Assembly (NCBI RefSeq): GCF_000698595.1
Contig: NZ_JFHC01000022.1
Coordinates: 1 to 64,000 of the forward strand
Reading direction: 5' to 3'
DNA: 64,000 nt
DNA from: Caballeronia glathei
GTDB taxonomy: Bacteria; Pseudomonadota; Gammaproteobacteria; Burkholderiales; Burkholderiaceae
Both the position numbers and the translations under genes were made by a program. Of the stretch, positions 57,875 through 64,000 are shown piece after piece. Every line of letters starts with the position of its first letter. The stretch's first letter is position 1. The notes under the pieces are model-generated. The model saw nothing but the letters and a program-made list of their open reading frames with translations. It was not told where the DNA came from and made no database searches.

Positions 57875-59452
57875 TCAGGCTTTGGAAAGCTCGCCGTCGG
57901 TGAGACACCAGATGCCGAGCGGATTCCCTTGCCGGAGCGCTTCTGGAAGCAGCGCATCCGGGAAGCCCTGATAGCACACCGGGCGAAGGAAGCGCTCGAT
58001 CGCGGTCATGCCGACCGAGGTGAAGCGGCTGTCCGAGGTGGCCGGAAACGGACCGCCGTGGATCGACGCGTGGGACACCTCCTGCGGATGCGAGAACGCA
58101 TTGACGACGATGCGGCCGGTACGCCGTTCGAGCAGCGGCAGCAAGCGTTCCGCGAGGGAAAGATCGGCGTGATCGATCTGCATCGTCGCCGAAAGCTGTC
58201 CGCGAAACTGCTTTGCGATCGCGATGAGCTGTTCAGCATCCGCCACGCGTACGAGGAGCGCGGCGGGACCGAACACCTCTTCGGAGAGCGAGGGGTCGTC
58301 GAGCATGCGCGCGCCCTCGATTTCGAACAGGATGGATTGTCCCTCCCAGGGGCCCTGCGATGCGCCGCCCGCGGCGATTCGCGCGGCGCCTGCATCGCCC
58401 AGTCGTGCGACATTCCTGCGGTACGCCTCGTGGATGCCCGGCGTCAGCATCGTGCGCGCGGCCATGGCCTCGACTCGCGCGGCCATCGCCGCTTTCATCC
58501 CGTCGTATCCGGGGCCGTCGATGGCCAGCAGGATCGCCGGCTTCAGGCATGCCTGGCCCACCGTCACCAGCATGCGTTCGGAAAACCCGTCGCCGATCGC
58601 GTGGCCGCGCGCAGCCAGCGCGGCGGGCAGCACGAACGTCGGATTGACACTCGTCATTTCGGTGAAGACCGGAATCGGGTCGGGACGCAGTTGAGCGCGT
58701 CGATAGAGCGCCATGCCGCCGGCTTCCGAGCCCGTGAACGTGACGCCCCTGACGAGCGGATGATCGACGAGCGCCTCGCCGATCTCGTTGCCGCCGCCGC
58801 GAACGAGTGAAAAGACGCCTTCGTGCAGTCCCGACTCGGCGACTGCCTGCCGGATGACCCGGCCCATGAGTTCGGATGCGCCGGGGTGTCCGTTGTGCGC
58901 CTTGAGGATGACCGGGCAGCCGGCTGCGAGGGCCGACGCGGTGTCCCCGCCTGCAACCGAATAGGAGATCGGAAAATTGCTGGCGCCGAAGATGGCGACG
59001 GGTCCGAGCGCGATCTTCTGCATCCGGTGATCCATGCGGGCGCGCGGCGCGCGATCAGGCTGTGCCGGATCGATCGTGGCCTGGCGAAAGCGCCCCTGGC
59101 GGACCACCGCGGCGAACTGCCGGAACTGCGTTGCCGACTTGGCGGCCTCTCCTTCGAGTTGCGCGACAGGCAGCCCCGTTTCCAGCGATGCCCGGCGCGC
59201 GAGCTCGGGCGCGATGGCGTCGAGACCGTCGGCGATGCGCTCGAGGAACTGCGCGCGTTCGGCGAGCGTCGTGCGGTTGTAGCTATCGAAGGCTTCGTCG
59301 GCGAGCTGCGCCGCCCGCTCCACCTCATCGCTCCCGCCCAGGGCGAACGGCGGTTCGATCGCTTCACCCGTCGCGGGATCGAGTGCCTTCATCGTTCCCT
59401 TGGTCGCGGAGACTTCCTGCGCTCCGATCAGGAGCTTTCCGTTGATTTGCAT
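57875..59452 (-). CDS. 2-Oxoglutarate semialdehyde-type aldehyde dehydrogenase
   Basis: A 525-aa NAD(P)-dependent ALDH. Catalytic residues are N159 (GASNFP), K184, E265 (FTEMTSVNP) and C302 (VGQACLKP). The length and the QACLKP and FTEMTSVNP motifs fit the KGSADH group that finishes pentose, glucarate and hydroxyproline breakdown by making 2-oxoglutarate. It follows the cysteine hydrolase gene by 15 bases, forming an operon under the HxlR-type regulator. It could also complete the sugar-acid route of the dehydratase 7 kb to the left. Confidence 0.9.
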   Translation of the reverse strand: MQINGKLLIGAQEVSATKGTMKALDPATGEAIEPPFALGGSDEVERAAQLADEAFDSYNRTTLAERAQFLERIADGLDAIAPELARRASLETGLPVAQLEGEAAKSATQFRQFAAVVRQGRFRQATIDPAQPDRAPRARMDHRMQKIALGPVAIFGASNFPISYSVAGGDTASALAAGCPVILKAHNGHPGASELMGRVIRQAVAESGLHEGVFSLVRGGGNEIGEALVDHPLVRGVTFTGSEAGGMALYRRAQLRPDPIPVFTEMTSVNPTFVLPAALAARGHAIGDGFSERMLVTVGQACLKPAILLAIDGPGYDGMKAAMAARVEAMAARTMLTPGIHEAYRRNVARLGDAGAARIAAGGASQGPWEGQSILFEIEGARMLDDPSLSEEVFGPAALLVRVADAEQLIAIAKQFRGQLSATMQIDHADLSLAERLLPLLERRTGRIVVNAFSHPQEVSHASIHGGPFPATSDSRFTSVGMTAIERFLRPVCYQGFPDALLPEALRQGNPLGIWCLTDGELSKA

Positions 59453-59467
59453 GTCGCTCTCCTTCGT

Positions 59468-60091
59468 TCAGGCGGGAAGCGCGGCGAGCCATTCTGCCGT
59501 CGTCAGGATTTCATGGGCGAATGTCGGGCCGTTCAGCTGGTGTGCCGCGTGCATCATTTCCTTTGTGAACGCTGCGGTCGCGTCGCGGACGAGGGTCACG
59601 TGATAGCCGAGTTCCATCGCGAAGCGGCTCGTCGATTCGATGCAGGTATTGGCGAGCAGGCCGACCACGGCGACGTGCGTGATGCCTTGCTGCTTGAGGT
59701 GAAAGTCCAGGTCGGTATTGGCGAAGCCGCTTTGGGCCCAGTGCTCCTTGATGACGATATCGCCTTCCTGCGGCACGAAGTCGGGATGCCACTCGCCGCC
59801 CCACGTGCCCTTGGCGAACGTGTGGCGCTGCTGCACCGCGCGCTGGGTCGGGTTCGGATGGTCCCAGCCGTCGTAGTCGCCCGGCTGCCAGCGACGGTGC
59901 GGCACGAAGAACACGCGGATAGAGGCTTTGCGCGCCGCCGCGACGGCATCGCGCAGGTTGTCGAGCAGACGCACGTCGTCTGCGACTTCCTTGATCATCG
60001 GAAAGAGCTTGCCGCCCTCCGACAGAAAGTCGTTGTAGGGATCGACCAGCAGCAGGCCCGTGCGCTCTGCGCGATAGAGGGAATCGGCCAT
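59468..60091 (-). CDS. Isochorismatase-family cysteine hydrolase
   Basis: A 207-aa hydrolase with the catalytic triad D17 (LLVDPYNDFLS), K115 (IVIKEHW) and C150 (LLANTCIESTSR). The family includes nicotinamidases, ureidoacrylate and carbamoyl hydrolases, so it probably cleaves an amide or carbamate. The start at 60091 follows GAGAACCGAA. It is the first gene of the operon with the semialdehyde dehydrogenase, and an HxlR operator lies about 120 bases upstream. Confidence 0.9.
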   Translation of the reverse strand: MADSLYRAERTGLLLVDPYNDFLSEGGKLFPMIKEVADDVRLLDNLRDAVAAARKASIRVFFVPHRRWQPGDYDGWDHPNPTQRAVQQRHTFAKGTWGGEWHPDFVPQEGDIVIKEHWAQSGFANTDLDFHLKQQGITHVAVVGLLANTCIESTSRFAMELGYHVTLVRDATAAFTKEMMHAAHQLNGPTFAHEILTTAEWLAALPA

Positions 60092-60211
60092 TTCGGTTCT
60101 CCAGTGTGAGAGAAGGGGAGGAAGGAATTCCGCGCTCCGCAGTCGGCGCCTCGCTGCATCGTCGGATGATTCGTGACGTCTCACGAATCGAACATCGTGA
60201 CGGCAAGATAT

Positions 60212-60230
60212 CACTATGAAAATCATAGTG
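60212..60230. promoter_or_regulatory. HxlR-type operator A (upstream of the hydrolase)
   Basis: CACTATGA-AAA-TCATAGTG is a perfect 8-bp inverted repeat. A closely related site precedes the regulator gene. It probably lies over the hydrolase promoter. Confidence 0.7.
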
Positions 60231-60336
60231 TCAAGCGAGACGCGGTCTGGAGCTGATTTCCTAGATCGGACGATGCGGCCTGAAAGCGCCGGGAAACGCC
60301 CGCTTGTGCGTATGCACGCAGGGAGTGAAACAGTGT

Positions 60337-60355
60337 TACTATGAAATTAATAGTG
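60337..60355. promoter_or_regulatory. HxlR-type operator B (upstream of the regulator)
   Basis: TACTATGAAATTAATAGTG matches operator A in 16 of 19 positions and is itself a shorter inverted repeat (ACTAT/ATAGT). It ends 16 bases before the regulator start, fitting autoregulation. Confidence 0.65.
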
Positions 60356-60371
60356 AACAGGAGAGAGGATC

Positions 60372-60875
60372 GTGGTACGACACGCGGAGAAAGCGGGCAC
60401 GGTTTGTCCGGTTGCCCGGTCGCTCGATATCGTTGGCGACCGGTGGACCGTGCTCGTCCTGAGAGAGCTCTTCATGGGCGCCACGCGGTTCGAAGAGATC
60501 CAGATTCAGACCGGGGCGACGCCGCAGATGCTCGCCACCCGTCTGAAGTCGCTCGAATCCGACGGCATGGTCGAGCGTCATCCGTACAATGAAAAACCGC
60601 TGCGCTACGAGTACCGGCTGACGGAAAAGGGAAGGTCGTTCTACCCGGTCGTGCATGCGCTGCGCGCGTGGGGCGAGACCTGGTGCAAGGACGAGCACGA
60701 AGAAATCGCCGTGCGTTTCACACACCGCTCATGCGGACATGACGTCGGGCTGGGCAACGTGTGCCCGGTATGCGGCACGGGCGTCGAGCGCAGTGATCTG
60801 GACGCGTCGTTGAGTCCTGCGTTTGCGAATGAGCGCGCCGAAAGGCGTGCCGCCTTCAAGGGCGTCAAGGGCTGA
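60372..60875 (+). CDS. HxlR-family regulator with C-terminal zinc-ribbon-like tail
   Basis: A 167-aa winged-helix regulator with a GTG start after GAGAGAGGATC. The HxlR core (VCPVARSLDIVGDRWTVLVLRELFMG, then LATRLKSLESDGMVER) has the family's conserved Cys12. After residue about 118 a Cys/His tail, C121-G-H123 and C131-P-V-C134, could bind zinc or act in redox sensing. It is divergent from the hydrolase/dehydrogenase operon and two matching operators lie between them. Confidence 0.92.
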   Translation: MVRHAEKAGTVCPVARSLDIVGDRWTVLVLRELFMGATRFEEIQIQTGATPQMLATRLKSLESDGMVERHPYNEKPLRYEYRLTEKGRSFYPVVHALRAWGETWCKDEHEEIAVRFTHRSCGHDVGLGNVCPVCGTGVERSDLDASLSPAFANERAERRAAFKGVKG

Positions 60876-60891
60876 GTTCACGCCATTTCGA

Positions 60892-60924
60892 ATCCCACGC
60901 GAAACGGCGCGTTTCGCGTGGGAT
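60892..60924. terminator. Strong bidirectional hairpin between convergent genes
   Basis: Perfect 15-bp arms (60892-60906 and 60910-60924; ATCCCACGCGAAACG and its complement) enclose a GCG loop between the HxlR gene and the convergent serine hydrolase. It has no long T-run, but the stem is very stable and placed to stop transcription from both sides. Confidence 0.7.
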
Positions 60925-60997
60925 GTCGAGGATTTGCTCGCGCCAACCCGCATGAATGCCGCGACATGCGGCCCCGTCGGCGTTGGAGAGCGCTTTC

Positions 60998-62044
60998 TCA
61001 GCGATCCACCGCGGCGAGAACCCGACCGAAGAATTCGTCGGCGTGGTCCGGATTCAGCCAGCGGACCACGACCGCCATCCGCCGCTCGGGCTCGATCCAT
61101 GTAAACGAGCTGCCCGCGCCGATAGCGAAGAAGCTCGACGCCGGCACGCTCGGAAACACGCGCCGCTCGTGGTTGAGCCACACGAGATAGCCATAGAACG
61201 GCGCGATCGCGCATGGCGCGCGCATTCGCGCGAGCCATTCGCGTGACAGGATCTGGCGCCCGTCCACTCGGCCTTCTTCGACGAAGAGGCGTGCCACCTT
61301 GAGTTGATCGTTGGCGCTGATCGACAGGCCGCCACCCCAATGCGTCCCGCCGGGAACGGACGGCATCCGCTCGCCGCCGATGTTCACCCACGCATGGTCG
61401 TAACCCACCCAGCGCCAGCTCTCGCTCGCGCCGAGCGGGCGCATGATCGCGTCGCGAAACACGTGGGGCAAGGGGCGCCGGAACAGGTGCAGCAGCGCGA
61501 GAGAAAACTGGTTGATGCGCACGTCGTTGTATTCCCAGTATGTGCCGGGCGTTTGCAGCGTGCGCCGATCCCCTTTCCTGCCCTCGGGTGCCTTGCCGAA
61601 AGTGACTGCGCGAAAATGATCGGCCTGATCCGGAAGGCCGAAACACTCGCCTTGCCATTCACTCGTCTGCTGAAGCAGTTGCGCCCAGGTGACGGCGGCG
61701 TTGTGCGCATCATCGAAGCCGATGCCCGGCACGCGCACATGCACGGGTTCATCCACGTCGGGAAGCAGGCCGCGGTCATGCGCGACGCCGGCCAGCAGCG
61801 CCAGATACGTCTTCGCGATGCTGAAGGTCAGGTCGGCGCGATCCGGTTCGCCCCACGTGGCGAGCGTGCGGCCGTCCAGCGAAATGGCTCCGGAGACGGG
61901 GCCGCGATCGTGCACGGGGCCAAGCAGCCGGTTCCACGGCGGCGGATCGCTGGGATGCACGCCCCAGACTCCGTCCACGTTGCGGTCCCAGAGCGATTCG
62001 TGGTCGATGGCGAACTGCACGGCCTGCTGCAAGTCTTTCTGCAT
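60998..62044 (-). CDS. Serine hydrolase, class C beta-lactamase/6-aminohexanoate-hydrolase-like
   Basis: A 348-aa serine hydrolase. The catalytic S75-I-A-K78 is in LTFSIAKTYLALLAG, and the Tyr172 motif is in YWEYNDVRINQ, both typical of the NylB/EstB branch rather than true beta-lactamases. A GGGLSIS segment and a late FFAIGAGSSFTWI strand complete the active site. No signal peptide is seen, suggesting a cytoplasmic amidase or esterase. It is the last gene of the operon with the transporter and peptidase. Confidence 0.88.
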   Translation of the reverse strand: MQKDLQQAVQFAIDHESLWDRNVDGVWGVHPSDPPPWNRLLGPVHDRGPVSGAISLDGRTLATWGEPDRADLTFSIAKTYLALLAGVAHDRGLLPDVDEPVHVRVPGIGFDDAHNAAVTWAQLLQQTSEWQGECFGLPDQADHFRAVTFGKAPEGRKGDRRTLQTPGTYWEYNDVRINQFSLALLHLFRRPLPHVFRDAIMRPLGASESWRWVGYDHAWVNIGGERMPSVPGGTHWGGGLSISANDQLKVARLFVEEGRVDGRQILSREWLARMRAPCAIAPFYGYLVWLNHERRVFPSVPASSFFAIGAGSSFTWIEPERRMAVVVRWLNPDHADEFFGRVLAAVDR

Positions 62045-62080
62045 ATCTTTCCTGTTCGAATGCCTGATTTTTCCTGCGGG

Positions 62081-63370
62081 TTAATGTGCCTTCAGGCGCA
62101 CTCGCGCCCACACGAGCGTAAAGAGGCTCACCATGGCGGCGATCATCAAATAAAAGCCGGGAGCGAGATTGTTGCCCGTCGCGGCGATCAGCGCAGCCAC
62201 CGCGAGCGGCGTGAATCCGCCGAAGATGGTCGTGCCGAGGTTATAGCCGACCGCCATGCCGGTGGTGCGTGTGCGGGTCGGAAAGAGGTCGGACATGAGG
62301 GCAGGGATCGGCGCGAAGTAGACCGCCTTGAGCACCGCGACCCAGATGACCGCTGCCAGCAACGTCAGCAGCGAGGGATGCGCGTTCATGAACATGAACG
62401 CAGGATAGATGGTCACGAAAAAGAGCGATCCGGCGCCCAGCATGATGCGCGTGCGCCCTACCTTGTCGGACCAGTGGCCCACGAGCGGCGTGAGCATCAT
62501 CACGATGAATCCCGCGACCAGCGTCGCGATGAAGCCGTACGACGGCGCGAGCCCGAGCTGCCTCGCCGCGTAGGTCGGCATGTAGAGCAGCATGTAGTTC
62601 GCGGTCGTGGTCAGCACGAGCGAACCGATCGACACCAGCACGCGTTCCTTCTGTTCGGTCAGCACTTCGCGGATCGGCGAGACAGCCTTTTCCGCGTGCT
62701 CGAACTCGGGCGTCTCGTCGATATGCCGGCGGATATACCACCCGATCGGGCCGATCAGCATGCCGAACAGGAACGGGATGCGCCAGCCCCAGCTTTCCAG
62801 CTGATGCGCGTCGAGCGTGCCCGTGAGCACCGCGCCGAACGCGGAAGCGAGCAGCACGCTCGCGCCCTGGCTCGCGAACTGCCAGCTCGACATGAAGCCG
62901 CTGCGCTCGGGCACGTGCTCGATCAGGAAGGCCGTCGAGCTGCCGAACTCGCCGCCTGCCGAGAAACCCTGCAGGAGCCGCGACAGGAAGATGCCGATCG
63001 GCGCGATCACGCCGATCGCGGCATAGTCCGGCATCAGCGCGACCATGCCGGTGCCGAGCGTCATCATGCCGATGGACAGCGTCAGCGATGCCTTGCGCCC
63101 CTTGCGGTCGCTATACGAGCCCAGCACGAACGCACCGACGGGACGCGCGAGATACAAAAGCGCGAAGGTGCCGAGCGTGAGCAGCAGCGAGACGGTCTTG
63201 TCGCTCGTCGGGAAGAACAGCCTGGAAAGCGTGGAAGCAAAGTAGCCGTAGACGACCAGATCGTAGAACTCGAGCGCGTTGCCGACCGACGTCGCGACGA
63301 TCAGCCGGTAGATGCCGGTGTCGCTCGAGACGCCGGGCAAGGCCTGGCTGGCGGAATCCGAACTCATCAT
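62081..63370 (-). CDS. MFS transporter, metabolite:H+ symporter (MHS) family
   Basis: A 429-aa carrier. It shows MHS hallmarks: VGNALEFYDLVVYGYFA in helix 1, GSYSDRKGRKASL (motif A), RLLQGFSAGGEFGSSTAFLIEH in helix 4 and WGWRIPFLFGMLIGPIGWYIRRHIDETPEF. GAGGGG precedes ATG 63370, which overlaps the peptidase stop. It should import an organic acid, a quaternary amine or a dipeptide-like compound. It is coupled to the M20 peptidase and serine hydrolase. Confidence 0.93.
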   Translation of the reverse strand: MMSSDSASQALPGVSSDTGIYRLIVATSVGNALEFYDLVVYGYFASTLSRLFFPTSDKTVSLLLTLGTFALLYLARPVGAFVLGSYSDRKGRKASLTLSIGMMTLGTGMVALMPDYAAIGVIAPIGIFLSRLLQGFSAGGEFGSSTAFLIEHVPERSGFMSSWQFASQGASVLLASAFGAVLTGTLDAHQLESWGWRIPFLFGMLIGPIGWYIRRHIDETPEFEHAEKAVSPIREVLTEQKERVLVSIGSLVLTTTANYMLLYMPTYAARQLGLAPSYGFIATLVAGFIVMMLTPLVGHWSDKVGRTRIMLGAGSLFFVTIYPAFMFMNAHPSLLTLLAAVIWVAVLKAVYFAPIPALMSDLFPTRTRTTGMAVGYNLGTTIFGGFTPLAVAALIAATGNNLAPGFYLMIAAMVSLFTLVWARVRLKAH

Positions 63371-64000
63371 GCACCCCTCGCTGGTTGTGTCGCGTGTCGA
63401 AGCGTGTCGGTGTCGCCGAGGTCCCAGAAGAGCCCGGCCATGATCCGCAGTCCCTCGCGCGCGACGGGGCCAAGCAGATGTTCGTCGGGTGCGTGCTGCG
63501 AGCAGCCGGGGTAGGAGTGCGGCACCCAGAGCGTGGGCATGCCGAGGATGTGGGCGAACACCTCGTTGGGGAGCGTGCCGCCGAGGTTGGGCAAGAGCAC
63601 GGGCGCCTGTCCCGTGGTCCGTTCCAGCGAGCGCAATGCCCACTGGACCCAGGCGTTTTCCGGGTCCACGCGGGTGGCCGGCACGCCGCGCTCCACCTCG
63701 ACACCGACCTGCGCGAAGCCGTGTTCATCCAGATGCCGGCGCACGATCGATTCGAGGTCTTCCCAGTCGGTGCCGACCACGAACCGCAGCTGCATGCACG
63801 CGAACGCGTGCGGCGGGATCGCGTTGACCGGCTTTTCCGGGTTGCCCGTTTTGAAGGCCAGCACTTCGAGCGTGTTCCATGCGAAGACGCGTTCGGCGGG
63901 CGTGAGGCCGGGCTCGCCGTAGTCTTCGTCGACTTCGGGCTCGCCGGGATTGCCGCCCACGGTGAGGCCTTCGAGTGCCTGCCGCACCGGCTTCGGTATC
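63367..64000 (-). CDS. M20-family metallopeptidase (N-terminus outside window)
   Basis: The C-terminal about 210 residues of an M20 dipeptidase/deacylase. Visible are the dimerisation-domain strand VNAIPPHAFACMQLRFVVGTDWEDLES and the terminal metal-ligand segment SYPGCSQHAPDEHLLGPVAREGLRIMAGLFWDL, preceded by LPNLGGTLPNEVFA. The open frame continues past base 64000, so the catalytic N-terminus lies outside. It is the upstream gene of the operon. It likely hydrolyses an acyl-amino acid or peptide. Confidence 0.9.
   Translation of the reverse strand, partial: IPKPVRQALEGLTVGGNPGEPEVDEDYGEPGLTPAERVFAWNTLEVLAFKTGNPEKPVNAIPPHAFACMQLRFVVGTDWEDLESIVRRHLDEHGFAQVGVEVERGVPATRVDPENAWVQWALRSLERTTGQAPVLLPNLGGTLPNEVFAHILGMPTLWVPHSYPGCSQHAPDEHLLGPVAREGLRIMAGLFWDLGDTDTLRHATQPARGA

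Noticed and set aside
61304..63514. 736-residue frame opposite the serine hydrolase and MHS transporter
   Set aside because: Low-complexity Arg/His/Glu composition and complete overlap with two convincing genes on the other strand.

Overview
The window is GC-rich, densely coded DNA that looks like part of a secondary replicon (chromid or megaplasmid) of a Burkholderiaceae beta-proteobacterium, most likely the Burkholderia/Paraburkholderia/Caballeronia group. This rests on the codon use, the gene families (OmpC-type porin, TRAP, MFS and LivFGHMK-type transporters, many LysR/LacI/GntR regulators) and a ParA/ParB/Rep_3-type RepA maintenance block. No rRNA, tRNA, CRISPR array or intact insertion sequence was seen.

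Layout. 1-9.7 kb: a porin (cut by the left edge), then a long leftward catabolic operon: Fe-dependent alcohol dehydrogenase, enoyl-CoA hydratase-like protein, CaiB-type CoA-transferase, TRAP binding protein, fused TRAP permease, FlK-like thioesterase and two amidohydrolases, with a divergent LysR regulator. 10.9-11.5 kb: an exported PPC/DUF296 protein. 11.7-18.7 kb: the replication and partition core. It has three iterons and a probable ParA operator before parA-parB, a pair of palindromic 39-bp repeats (candidate parS) just outside the 3' ends of parB and repA, repA on the other strand with an inverted half-iteron operator over its promoter, then nine iteron-like repeats and an AT-rich tandem-repeat stretch that together look like oriV. 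18.7-30.2 kb: MFS exporter, ECF-like sigma factor, Nit6803-like nitrilase with divergent GlxA-type regulator, SolA-like flavin oxidase with a TTC38-like TPR protein, a second-type Hfq, NDH-2 and a basic-tailed nucleoid-type protein, with decayed EAL and esterase fragments between them. 30.8-36.8 kb: HDAC-family deacetylase, LigI-like amidohydrolase with MFS transporter and divergent LysR, a frameshifted mnmC, and a FadR-type regulator.

37.0-42.6 kb: a branched-chain-type ABC importer with fused LivM-LivG, holding a 3-hydroxyacyl-CoA/gulonate-type dehydrogenase. 42.7-46.3 kb: an AAA+ ATPase paired with an alpha/beta hydrolase, and a HAD phosphatase. 46.3-51.0 kb: a sugar-acid regulon (ACS-type MFS, LacI regulator, [2Fe-2S] IlvD/Edd dehydratase) tied together by three GntR-type operators. 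51.2-57.0 kb: an FAD aromatic hydroxylase and a MocD-MocE-MocF-like three-component oxygenase with a convergent LacI regulator. 57.2-64.0 kb: acetyltransferase, 2-oxoglutarate-semialdehyde-type dehydrogenase with a cysteine hydrolase under a divergent HxlR regulator (two matching operators), and an M20 peptidase / MHS transporter / serine hydrolase operon cut by the right edge.

Overall it is a replication origin embedded in modular catabolic cassettes, most of them an importer, a few enzymes and a divergent regulator. Substrates are mostly not determinable from sequence.
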